Assembly (NCBI RefSeq): GCF_020880815.1
Contig: NZ_JAJITD010000012.1
Location: forward strand, 181,418-245,417
Length of the DNA stretch: 64,000 bases
DNA from: Paraburkholderia sejongensis
GTDB taxonomy: Bacteria > Pseudomonadota > Gammaproteobacteria > Burkholderiales > Burkholderiaceae
Direction: 5' to 3'
The notes beneath the pieces are model-generated. The model was not told the origin of the DNA, made no database searches, and worked only from the letters and a program-made list of their open reading frames with translations. This document shows positions 18,145-25,450 of this stretch, piece by piece (the first letter of the stretch is position 1; each line of letters starts with the position of its first letter). Position numbers and translations under genes: made by a program.

Positions 18145-19215
18145 TCAGAGCTTGCCGGCTGCGGCCATCTCGACGTAGGTCGGATCGAAGCGCAGCTTCA
18201 CGTTGTTGCCGCTGCCGACCAGCACGCCCTTGTCGAATGCCATGCCGACGGCGTCCGCGCTTTTCGCGTCCTGGCCGAGCAGACCGTGGTCGAAAGAGAA
18301 CTTCGCGACGCGCGACATGATCTTCGGCATCTCGGGGCTGGTGACGAAATCGAGCGCGGCCTTCGGCGTGTAGAAGAGGGCGGTCGTCGACAGTTGACCG
18401 CGGAAGTTGGCGAGGTCGGTCCCCGAGGCCTTCGCCATCGCGGTGAGCGCGCTGGTGGACTCGGCGGAATTGCCGTGCATCAGCGCGACCATCTCGAACC
18501 AGGCGCCGGTCAACGCCTTGCCGAGCGCGGGGTTGTCTTTCAGCGTCTTCGTGTTGACGACCATCATGTCCATGATCTCGCCGGGGATCTTGCTCGAATC
18601 GAACACCTCGGTGACGTTCGGCTGCGCCTTCAGGTCGGCGAGCATCGGATTCCACGTGACTGTGTTGCGCACGGAGGGCGTCGCGAATGCGCCGGAGATG
18701 TCGGCATCGGACGTGTTGACGACCTTCAGATCGCGCTCGCTCATGTGCGCGCTTTCGAGGGCGCGCGCGAGCAGATAGTGGGAGACGGAGAACTGCACGA
18801 GGTTGACCTGCTGGCCTTTCAGGTCGGCGATCTGTTTGCCTTTGCCCTTCATCAGCACGCCGTCGTTGCCGTTCGAGTAGTCGCTGACGATCAGCGCCGT
18901 CGAATCGACGCCGCCCGAAGCCGGAATGGTGAGCGCGTCCATGTTGGTCATCGCGCAGCCGTCGAACTTGCCGGCCGTGTACTGATTGATCGACTCGACG
19001 TAGTCGTTCAACTGCACGACATCGACGTTGATGCCGTACTTCTTCGCCCACTTCGACACGATGCCTTGCGTTTTGGCCTGACCCCACGGCATCCAGCCCG
19101 CGTAGATGGTCCAGCACACCTTGAAGTCGTTGCGAGGCGCGGCGAACGCGGCGCTGGAAGCGAAAGTGGCGAGTGAAACCGCGGCGATGCCGAGACAGCG
19201 AACGAGCTTGCGCAT
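18145..19215 (-). CDS. Periplasmic substrate-binding protein of the guanidine operon
   Basis: A 356-residue binding protein of the NitT/TauT/SsuA-like family. Its signal peptide is MRKLVRCLGIAAVSLATFASSAAFA, cut before APRNDFKVCW. Family-like segments include WTIYAGWMPWGQAKTQGIV, AMTNMDALTIPASGGVDST and DLKGQQVNLV. It is the first gene after the riboswitch, so its expression should respond to guanidine. No strong Shine-Dalgarno is visible before the ATG at 19215, and the leader there contains an anti-SD-like CACCTCC about 15 nt upstream, which may matter for translational control. It should present guanidine or a guanidino compound to the permease. Confidence 0.92.
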   Translation of the reverse strand: MRKLVRCLGIAAVSLATFASSAAFAAPRNDFKVCWTIYAGWMPWGQAKTQGIVSKWAKKYGINVDVVQLNDYVESINQYTAGKFDGCAMTNMDALTIPASGGVDSTALIVSDYSNGNDGVLMKGKGKQIADLKGQQVNLVQFSVSHYLLARALESAHMSERDLKVVNTSDADISGAFATPSVRNTVTWNPMLADLKAQPNVTEVFDSSKIPGEIMDMMVVNTKTLKDNPALGKALTGAWFEMVALMHGNSAESTSALTAMAKASGTDLANFRGQLSTTALFYTPKAALDFVTSPEMPKIMSRVAKFSFDHGLLGQDAKSADAVGMAFDKGVLVGSGNNVKLRFDPTYVEMAAAGKL

Positions 19216-19271
19216 GAGGTAGACCCCGGAGGTGACAGTTGGCGACGGATAGGGAGCAGCGCAAACATCGC

Positions 19272-19368
19272 GTTCTCTCCCGGGCTTTTATCCCGCCGTG
19301 TAACCTCACCGAGGTCGACGGCTCTCGGACCAGCATCTGCTTCGAGCAGATCGGAACCCTAGCCGTCC
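19272..19368 (-). ncRNA. Guanidine-I riboswitch (ykkC-yxkD leader)
   Basis: On the minus strand the leader reads GGCTAGGGTTCCG, a variable hairpin (ATCTGCTCGAAGCAGAT), TGGTCCGAGAGCC, a second variable hairpin (AACCTCACCGAGGT complement), then ACGGCGGGATAAAAGCCCGG followed by GAGA. These three blocks in this order are the conserved core of the ykkC subtype 1 aptamer, which binds free guanidinium. It ends 56 bp before the binding-protein start. GGGAG at its 3' edge could pair with CTCCC about 20 nt downstream, a possible expression platform, but no U-tract follows. It should switch the whole downstream operon on with guanidine. Confidence 0.96.
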
Positions 19369-19423
19369 ATTACCAGATTGTTTGTGAACCGGAGAATGCG
19401 CCGGCTCCCTGCGTGCTTCTCTA

Positions 19424-19439
19424 AGCGGGAAGCGTGCCA
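19424..19439 (-). promoter_or_regulatory. Candidate sigma-54 promoter of the guanidine operon
   Basis: The minus strand reads TGGCACGCTTCCCGCT. It has the -24 element TGGCACG and a GC pair exactly 10 nt after the GG, as sigma-54 requires; the -12 element CCGCT is weaker than the usual TTGCT/A. Predicted transcription would start near 19413, about 45 nt before the riboswitch. A sigma-54 promoter would fit nitrogen-source control. Confidence 0.6.
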
Positions 19440-19500
19440 GGGGTGTGCGCGGGGTGTGCGGCGATGTTGCGGGGATTTTTTGCCCTGCGGCGGTGAAACC

Positions 19501-19534
19501 CGTGCACTCGAACGTATCTGCGTGCACCCGAACG
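19501..19534. repeat. Phased 14-bp direct repeat, candidate enhancer for the sigma-54 promoter
   Basis: CGTGCACTCGAACG (19501-19514) and CGTGCACCCGAACG (19521-19534) differ at one base and lie exactly 20 bp apart, two helical turns. A further GGTGCAC lies at 19554-19560. TGCACC and GGTGCA are NtrC-like half-sites. The repeats are 62-110 bp upstream of the -24 element, a normal enhancer distance. Confidence 0.5.
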
Positions 19535-19595
19535 AGGCATCGGCTGGCGCGACGGTGCACGATCCGCGAGATTCACGTTGGGCGTCGAAAATCAG

Positions 19596-19754
19596 TCAAG
19601 TCCACTGGAAAATCGAAATCGCCTCGCGCATTTCGTTGGCCAAAGTTTTCATCAGTTCGGCGGCGGGCAGCACGCGAGACAACCCGACTCCCTGACCGGC
19701 CCAATGTGCCGCATACTGCGTGCTACCCGCGGCGGTCGCCGCTGCAAGACAGCG
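19596..19754 (-). pseudogene. Nitronate monooxygenase 3' remnant
   Basis: The minus-strand frame between a TAA at 19757-19755 and the TGA at 19598-19596 encodes about 52 residues, including AAATAAGSTQYAAHWAGQGV, then GLSRVLPAAELMKTLANEM. The AGQGxGLSRxLPAAELM block is the characteristic C-terminus of nitronate monooxygenase (2-nitropropane dioxygenase). No barrel domain precedes it, so only the tail of the gene survives. The bases between 19755 and 19864 show no other recognisable coding part. Confidence 0.7.
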
Positions 19755-19864
19755 TTAGATTGCCTGACTCAGTTTGGGCCAGAAATCGCCATTCGACATT
19801 AGCGGGCCAGGTCGTTCAGCCGACTGCTATCGCATTGATCGCACCCTTCGCAACAGCAGTATCT

Positions 19865-20320
19865 TTAATCGATCAGCCTTTCAAGCAAATGAGCCGCCGC
19901 CTTCAGCAGCCGGCGCTCTTCCGGGCTCGTCTTAACGAGCAGCCGCTCGGTTAGCCAGTGCTCGCGCGCGGCTCTCTCTCGGGCCATTTGGCGCTGCCCG
20001 GCGTCGGACAGGTACACGAGGTAGGCGCGACGATCGTCGGAGTTCTGTTTCAAGGTCAAAAGATTTTGCTCGACCAGTTTCATCACGATCAGCCGCATCG
20101 TTTGATGCGTCACATTCCTACGTTCGGCCAGCGTCGCAATGCTTACCGGCCCCGTGCGCTCCAAGGCGGCGAGGGTTTCGTTCTGGGCGTTGGAGCCCGT
20201 GCCGCTTTGTTCCCTGGCACTTTTGACGAAACGGCTCACCACCTCGCGGAGGGACTCAGCAAGAAGCGCAGCCTCAGTGGCGTCGGACGGTTGTGTTGTC
20301 GCCCGCTTTGACTGACTCAT
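19865..20320 (-). CDS. MarR-family transcriptional regulator
   Basis: A 151-residue winged-helix protein. The DNA-binding part is visible as SIATLAERRNVTHQTMRLIVMKLVEQNLL followed by the wing NSDDRRAYLVYLSDAGQ, and flanking helices should form the dimer. The ATG overlaps the stop of the SnoaL-like gene (ATGA, 20320-20317), so both are one transcript. A perfect inverted repeat at 20798-20816 upstream of that transcript is a likely operator, so the protein probably represses its own operon. Its ligand is unknown. Confidence 0.88.
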   Translation of the reverse strand: MSQSKRATTQPSDATEAALLAESLREVVSRFVKSAREQSGTGSNAQNETLAALERTGPVSIATLAERRNVTHQTMRLIVMKLVEQNLLTLKQNSDDRRAYLVYLSDAGQRQMARERAAREHWLTERLLVKTSPEERRLLKAAAHLLERLID

Positions 20321-20730
20321 GTCGCGAGACCTCCCGCTTGCCGGAGTTGGGCCACAACCGCGGCGAGCGTATTGACACCCCAGTGCTCGAAGTAGCGCCC
20401 ATCGCGGATGTGAACGATGTCGATCACGTCGATCGCAACATCCTTACCGGTTGCTTCGATGCCAAGCAGAGATCCGACGTGTTTTCCAAGGATGGTCTTT
20501 CGCGTGATCACTTTTTCGCCATCGCAGAGTTGCTCGTGAATGCGCACTTGCAGACCTCCGATGGCAGGACGCAACACGGTGGCAAAGGTCCTCCACATCG
20601 TTTCGGCATCGCGTTGTGCTTCAGTCGGTGCTGACCAGTTGACAAAATCCGGCGCCATGAGTGCTTCGAAGGACTCACGATTGCCGTCTTGGATAACCTC
20701 GCGATTGAATCGCTTGACGATGGTTTTCAA
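20317..20730 (-). CDS. SnoaL-like ester cyclase family protein
   Basis: A protein of about 137 residues with the NTF2-like/SnoaL fold: KRFNREVIQDGNRESFEALMAPDFVNWSAP, then IHEQLCDGEKVITRKTILGKHVG and DIVHIRDGRYFEHWGV. Related proteins are polyketide cyclases or uncharacterised small-molecule enzymes. The frame can only start with TTG at 20730. An ATG at 20746 reads MNSNDL and would join KTIVKRFN if one base were removed, so the true start may be hidden by a one-base frameshift. It is the first gene of the marR transcript. Confidence 0.72.
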   Translation of the reverse strand: MKTIVKRFNREVIQDGNRESFEALMAPDFVNWSAPTEAQRDAETMWRTFATVLRPAIGGLQVRIHEQLCDGEKVITRKTILGKHVGSLLGIEATGKDVAIDVIDIVHIRDGRYFEHWGVNTLAAVVAQLRQAGGLAT

Positions 20731-20793
20731 GATCGTTGCTGTTCATACCTCGTCCGGTCGTCTTGACGCAAATGGGCGGAGACGCATCATCGG

Positions 20794-21156
20794 ATGCTAT
20801 ACAGCATAGCTGTATATATCAAGGTGGGGGCTTCCTTTGCGATATGGGGGGCGGCGATGGATGGGCGGACGGTAACACGCCGGAAAGCAGTCATCCGGAT
20901 TCGCCCGCAGGAAGACAGCTGGGTCTTGGACCATCTTTATGTTCTGCCGGAACACCAACGGAAAGGAATTGGGGCGGCTGTCTTGCGGGATGTCTTCGCG
21001 CAAGCCGACGCGAAACGCGTGCCAATCCACTTAGGGGCCTTGCGCGGCAGTGATTCAAACCGCTTCTACCAGCGGCACGGTTTCATACAGACGGACGAAG
21101 CAGAATGGGACATCTATTACCTGCGTCAGCCACGTCGGACTAATGTAGAAAACTAG
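20794..21156 (+). pseudogene. GNAT acetyltransferase, N-terminally truncated
   Basis: The frame encodes a GNAT C-terminal half: the beta4 strand WVLDHLYVLPEHQRKGIG carries the acetyl-CoA loop (QxxGxG-like QRKGIG), and FYQRHGF marks the last strand. The first 50 or so residues of a normal GNAT domain are missing, and the available ATG at 20794 lies inside a predicted operator dyad. A second ATG at 20857 would give an even shorter protein. It is best read as a truncated gene. A short functional protein is less likely. Confidence 0.55.
20798..20816. promoter_or_regulatory. Inverted-repeat operator, probably for the MarR regulator
   Basis: TATACAG (20798-20804), a 5-bp spacer CATAG and CTGTATA (20810-20816) form a perfect 19-bp dyad. 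It lies 68 bp upstream of the SnoaL-marR transcript. This size and symmetry suit a MarR dimer. Confidence 0.6.
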
Positions 21157-21347
21157 TTTGGCGCGGCATTCGGCGGCCCTGGCCAGTCGTTGGTGTCGGC
21201 TAGAAGTTCAGGCATCGCCAAGACCGACCGCGTGCTGCCGCGTTCAGCCATGGGCGATCATCCGAACTCCAGAATTGGAATCGGTGACAATTGGGTCGCG
21301 GGGCTTACAGTGCTTATTAATTGAACGTCGCCGCCACGCGTCGTCTT

Positions 21348-21665
21348 TCAGAGTTGCCCGCGCCGGGAACAGATCGCGTTGATCTGCATTATTGCGAATT
21401 GCTCCCTCGCTCCAGGCATGTTGTGGATGATGCACTCGTGATAGGCCTTCTCACGCGGCAGCAGCATTTCGCTGTTGCGATACAGTGCATAGCATGATCG
21501 CTGAATATAGCTCGACGCAACTTGATTGCGCGCGTCGCGCAAGCCGACGAGTAAACAATCGTCATATGACGACCCGCTATCCGCCAATGCAGGGCGCATT
21601 GTTATTAATCCGGACACGCATATTGCGGCCGGGAAGATAAAAGTTCTTATTATGCTCATCGGCAT
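21348..21665 (-). CDS. Small secreted protein with two cysteine repeats
   Basis: A 105-residue protein with a signal peptide ending RPALA. The mature part holds two similar units: DDCLLVGLRDARNQVASSYI..SC and HECIIHNMPGAREQFAIMQI..IC. In each unit two Cys residues are separated by about 17 residues, which suggests one disulfide per unit. Similar four-cysteine small proteins occur in proteobacteria without known function. The AT-rich upstream region (21600-21780) differs from its surroundings and may mark acquired DNA. Confidence 0.6.
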   Translation of the reverse strand: MPMSIIRTFIFPAAICVSGLITMRPALADSGSSYDDCLLVGLRDARNQVASSYIQRSCYALYRNSEMLLPREKAYHECIIHNMPGAREQFAIMQINAICSRRGQL

Positions 21666-21900
21666 TGCGCATTTCTCAATTCATGTGATTTGCCCGGAAT
21701 GGGCATACATCGAACCGGTTTAGACAAAAGTTTATCAAAGTAACGCGTATCCGATCTGACCATGCTTGAATGCCTTTCTTGCTCGATGCGATTGCCGGTC
21801 GACCGATCCCGCCAATCAAGCGGGCTTCCGGGTCCGGCCACAAACTGTCGACCGGCAACGTGAGCCGTCTGGAATCGCACGCGTTTGTGCGAACGGAGCG

Positions 21901-22293
21901 TCAAGATCGTCTGCGCGGCATCAGGCTGCCGAAAACCCACGCGCGCCGGCGCGTGAACCATCGGCGCAGTATGCGATGACGCTCGACGTGCGGGCTCGTG
22001 ACCGACACTTCAGCGGATGCATCGTCCTCGACGCTTAGCCAAATACGCTCGCCGCGTTCCAGCCTGATCGTTTCGCCGGGCTGCAGCCAGTAGTCGTAGG
22101 GAGACCGGTGGCGGGTCAGCCATAGGCGCGCGTTGCCGTGCACACGCAATTCAGAGTCGGCGCAGATACGCCACGTCACGGTCGTCGCGGGGTCCACCGC
22201 GAAGTAGATCACCACACGCGGCAGCGAAATCGCAGTGCGCGCGCCGTCTTGAGTCGAACGGGAATACAGGAACTGCTGGCTGGCTTCTTCCAT
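21901..22293 (-). CDS. DUF2917 family protein
   Basis: A 130-residue protein with the DUF2917 pattern common in Burkholderiales: WRICADSELRVHGNARLWLT, DYWLQPGETIRLERGERIWLS, then a basic tail. It has no membrane span or signal. The start at 22293 is chosen because GGAGAAG lies about 7 bp upstream; the longer in-frame reading has no family similarity. A hairpin with a T-tract lies 56 bp upstream on the same strand and could act as an attenuator. Function unknown. Confidence 0.78.
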   Translation of the reverse strand: MEEASQQFLYSRSTQDGARTAISLPRVVIYFAVDPATTVTWRICADSELRVHGNARLWLTRHRSPYDYWLQPGETIRLERGERIWLSVEDDASAEVSVTSPHVERHRILRRWFTRRRAWVFGSLMPRRRS

Positions 22294-22621
22294 CTTCTTC
22301 TCCGTCAGTGAAGCCGGTAGACGGAGGTGCCATCCAGGCAAGAAAGAAAAAGCCCCGTCCGTTTCCGGCGGGGCTTTGTGACTTTTTGCGTTGACGCTCT
22401 TCGCTAAAGTGCACACCACCCCGACGCTGCGTGATTCCACGCATGCATTGGGCGGTAATTCGTGGTCGCGAAAGAAAAGGGCGTTTGCAAGCGGATGAGT
22501 ATCTATCGGCTCTGCAAAGCCCGTCAATAAGAAATTGAGATTTTTTAAAGCGCTCGCTTGCGTAATGCACCTTTCAGAATTGCAAGCTCTGAAGGCCGTC
22601 GACATATGCATCCCGCGTTCG
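22294..22621. other. Gene-free stretch between the DUF2917 and AraC genes
   Basis: Apart from the terminator-like hairpin at 22349-22377 no coding pattern, repeat or RNA element is recognisable here. Confidence 0.6.
22349..22377 (-). terminator. Intrinsic terminator or attenuator before the DUF2917 gene
   Basis: AAAGCCCCG (22349-22357) pairs with CGGGGCTTT (22369-22377). On the minus strand the stem is followed by TTTCTTTCTT, a usable U-tract. It lies between the AraC-family gene and the DUF2917 gene, so it may end the araC transcript. Because it is only 56 bp from the DUF2917 start it could also sit in that gene's leader. Confidence 0.7.
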
Positions 22622-23515
22622 TCACGCCTGAAGCCTCGCCCTCATATGCTTCGTATCCCGCCTCGGCGGCGCACCAAACATGCGCGCATATTCGCGACTG
22701 AATTGCGATGCGCTCTCGTAGCCGACTGCAAATGCGGCCGCTTCGACCGCTATCGATTGCGACGACATCAATCGTCGGGCTTCAAGAAGACGAAGTTGCT
22801 TCTGATACTGAACAGGTGTGAGCGAAGTCAGTGCCTTGAACTGGCGGTGAAAGGCGGAGCGACTAAGCTGCGCGACCGAAGCGAGCTCGTCGACGTGGAC
22901 AGGTTCGGCATAGCGTTGCCGCAGCAATCGGATTGCTTGCATGACGCGCTGCGATGGACTGTCTGCGAGTGCGAATCGCGCCATTTCACCGCCATGAGGC
23001 CCGGCAAGAAGCCAGTAGCCGATCTCGCGGATGACCAGAGGCGCGATCGTCGGGATCGCGTTTGGCGTGTCGAGCAGGCGAACGAGTCGCAGCGCGCAGT
23101 CCGCCAGCGGTCCATCGAAATCGGTCACGAAAACGCCGCGACAGTTCCCCGCAACGGCTTTGGGTGGATTTGCCATCTGTTCGACGACACTGCGCATCAT
23201 GCCCACATCGAGTTCGACAATCAGTACGAGGCACGGCTTGTCAGGCCGCGCTTCGAACACGCGCCCGAGCGAAGGCGCTTCCACACTGACGACAAGCGCC
23301 TGACCTGCCCTGTATTCGAGTCGACTCCCACCGAATGTCGCCCACTTTGCGCCTTGAGCGACGATACATAACGCCGGGCTCGCGAATCGGTAGGACGGCG
23401 GCTTCGGATTGTCGGAACGCAGGATCTGGACGCCGTCGATTTCCGTCGCGTAGGGACTCGGGCCCGGTTGACGTCGTGTGTAACGCAGAATTGCCTCGGC
23501 AAGCGGATCCGACAT
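22622..23515 (-). CDS. AraC-family transcriptional regulator (AraC_N type)
   Basis: A 297-residue regulator with the AraC_N cupin-like domain (SYRFASPALCIVAQGAKWATFGG, residues about 45-190) and a C-terminal pair of helix-turn-helices (VHVDELASVAQLSRSAFHRQFKAL; AAAFAVGYESASQFSREYARMFG). The start MSDPLAEAIL at 23515 gives the usual family length. An in-frame ATG at 23596 adds 27 residues without similarity. It is divergent from an SDR gene at 23659 and probably controls it. Confidence 0.85.
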   Translation of the reverse strand: MSDPLAEAILRYTRRQPGPSPYATEIDGVQILRSDNPKPPSYRFASPALCIVAQGAKWATFGGSRLEYRAGQALVVSVEAPSLGRVFEARPDKPCLVLIVELDVGMMRSVVEQMANPPKAVAGNCRGVFVTDFDGPLADCALRLVRLLDTPNAIPTIAPLVIREIGYWLLAGPHGGEMARFALADSPSQRVMQAIRLLRQRYAEPVHVDELASVAQLSRSAFHRQFKALTSLTPVQYQKQLRLLEARRLMSSQSIAVEAAAFAVGYESASQFSREYARMFGAPPRRDTKHMRARLQA

Positions 23516-23658
23516 AGGTCTGGCACTTTCAGGTGAGCTCGGCCGAGCATACTCCGCCGGAGCACGATTAGGCAGAAACCAGCCCGGTTTCGGCATTCAA
23601 CATGTCACCTCCGGATCCATACAATCGGTTCATATCCACCATGTTGTGAGAGGCAAAC

Positions 23659-24435
23659 ATGTCACGAACCAATCAGGACGTTGCCAGCAGGGTAGCGATC
23701 GTCACCGGCGGAAGTCGCGGTATCGGCCGCGATGCCGTGTTACGACTTGCGGCCCGAGGCGTGCGCACGATTCTCACTTTCAAGTCGAACCGGGCAGAAG
23801 CGGATTCGGTTGTCGCGCTGACCGCCGAGGCGGGTGCGCCCGGCATCGCGCTTGAACTCGACACCGGCGTCGCCAGTTCCTTCGACGGCTTTGTTGCGCG
23901 CGTACGTGAAGCACTCGGCACGATGGGCGTGGAGCGTTTCGACTTTCTGGTCAACAACGCCGGCATCTCGTCCACCGCCAGCTTCGTCGAGGGTACGGAA
24001 GACGAACTCGACGCTCAGTTTGCCGTGCATTTCAAGGGGGTCTTCCTGCTGTCGCAGAAGCTGCTTCCGCTCATCCGCGACGGTGGACGGATCGTGAACG
24101 TCTCGTCCGGACTGGCCCGATTTGCCTTCCCGAACAGAGCGGTCTATGGTCCGATGAAGGCCGCCGTCGAAGCGCTCACGCGTTATATGGCGCTCGAGTT
24201 GGGACCCCGCCGCATCGCAGTCAATGTCGTCGCGCCCGGTGCGATTGCCACTGATTTCAGCGGCGGTATCGTCCGCGACAATCCGCAGGTCAACAAGGCG
24301 GTCGCCGACCACACGGCGCTTGGTCGTGCCGGTCTTCCTGGGGACGTGGGTCCCGTCATTGCCGCGCTGCTTTCGGATGATTTCGGGTGGGTCAACGCGC
24401 AGCGCATCGAGGTCGCGGGCGGTATTCACATCTGA
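23659..24435 (+). CDS. Short-chain dehydrogenase/reductase (SDR)
   Basis: A 258-residue classical SDR with nucleotide-binding TGGSRGIG near residue 17, NNAG near 100, and catalytic Tyr-x3-Lys as YGPMKAA. The loop after TGGSRGIG carries TFKSNR, compatible with NADP(H). GAGAGG lies about 6 bp before the ATG. It is divergent from the AraC regulator. CAACATG (23598-23604) and CATGTTG (23640-23646) flank the intergenic region and might be regulator half-sites. Substrate unknown. Confidence 0.88.
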   Translation: MSRTNQDVASRVAIVTGGSRGIGRDAVLRLAARGVRTILTFKSNRAEADSVVALTAEAGAPGIALELDTGVASSFDGFVARVREALGTMGVERFDFLVNNAGISSTASFVEGTEDELDAQFAVHFKGVFLLSQKLLPLIRDGGRIVNVSSGLARFAFPNRAVYGPMKAAVEALTRYMALELGPRRIAVNVVAPGAIATDFSGGIVRDNPQVNKAVADHTALGRAGLPGDVGPVIAALLSDDFGWVNAQRIEVAGGIHI

Positions 24436-24584
24436 TGCGCCACTAACAGCGGACATCGCTGATGCGGGGCATCTGCGGACGCGAGCGAGTCGCGCGCGCT
24501 TCGCTGATTCCTTAGGGAACCTACGGATACGTCCTCCACCCCTCATGCGCCGGCGCGACCCTGGATGTGTAGCGGATGCAACGG

Positions 24585-25358
24585 TCAGAGACGGGCACCA
24601 CCCGTTGCGTCGATCACCTGTCCCGTGGTCCAACGTGCGTCATCCGATGCAAGGAAAGTGATCACGTCAGCCACATCGCCAGGTTGACCCACTCGCGAGA
24701 ACACCGACATAGCCTCCGCGCCGGCGCGTGCGTCCGGTATCGTTATCCACGCCGCGTTCATGTCAGTCTCTGTCACGCCGGGCATGACCGCATTCACCGT
24801 GATGCCACGAGAACCAAACTGTGGGGCAAGAGCCAGTGTCAAGGTTTCAAGGGCGCCTTTCGACGCGGCATACGCAGGATGCGTTGGAGCCGCCACACGT
24901 GTAAAGCCCGTCGAAATATTAATGATTCGTCCATTGTCGCGGATGTGATCTGCGACAGCCTGAATCAGGAAGAACGGCGCCTTGAAGTTGACCGTCAGTA
25001 CCTCGTCGAAGTCGGACTCACTGGTCCCGGACAGGGGAATCGCCGGTGCGACGCCAGCATTGTTGACGAGAATGTCGAGCCGAGGTTCTCCCGTTTCGGC
25101 GATCGCGGCTGCCTTGAACTGCTCCCAGATACCATCCGTTGCTTCTTTGCCGCGATTCAGGTCCGCTTTGATCGCGACGGCTTTTGCTCCAAGCGCCTCG
25201 ATCTCGCGGACGGTGGCGTGAGCAGCATCGGCGTTGCTGGCATAGTGCACCCCGATCAGCGCGGCACCTTCCCTTGCAAAGGCCAGTGATACGGCACGGC
25301 CGATACCACGCGAACTTCCTGTTATGAGGGCAACCTTGCCTGAAAGTTTTGAACCCAT
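24585..25358 (-). CDS. Short-chain dehydrogenase/reductase (SDR), TetR-controlled
   Basis: A 257-residue classical SDR with TGSSRGIGRA, NNAGVAPAI and the active-site pair Tyr-x3-Lys in PAYAASKGA. The C-terminus DARWTTGQVIDATGGARL is typical. AAGGAG lies 7 bp before the ATG at 25358. It is transcribed divergently from a TetR regulator with two matching operators between the genes, so it is almost certainly the regulator's target. Such pairs often detoxify quinones or aldehydes, but the substrate is not shown. Confidence 0.9.
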   Translation of the reverse strand: MGSKLSGKVALITGSSRGIGRAVSLAFAREGAALIGVHYASNADAAHATVREIEALGAKAVAIKADLNRGKEATDGIWEQFKAAAIAETGEPRLDILVNNAGVAPAIPLSGTSESDFDEVLTVNFKAPFFLIQAVADHIRDNGRIINISTGFTRVAAPTHPAYAASKGALETLTLALAPQFGSRGITVNAVMPGVTETDMNAAWITIPDARAGAEAMSVFSRVGQPGDVADVITFLASDDARWTTGQVIDATGGARL

Positions 25359-25383
25359 CACCACTCCTTTTCGATTCAATTTA

Positions 25384-25397
25384 ATAGTGATCGCTAT
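25384..25397. promoter_or_regulatory. TetR operator copy 1
   Basis: ATAGTGATCGCTAT is a near-perfect dyad centred on GATC. It lies 26 bp upstream of the SDR start and probably overlaps its promoter. Confidence 0.6.
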
Positions 25398-25433
25398 AAT
25401 AGTTACGCCGACAGGCCTATGTCAACGAATTTT

Positions 25434-25447
25434 ATAGGGATCGATAT
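25434..25447. promoter_or_regulatory. TetR operator copy 2
   Basis: ATAGGGATCGATAT matches copy 1 at 12 of 14 positions and lies 50 bp from it centre to centre. It ends 3 bp before the tetR start codon, so binding there would block tetR expression. Confidence 0.6.
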
Positions 25448-25450
25448 AAA

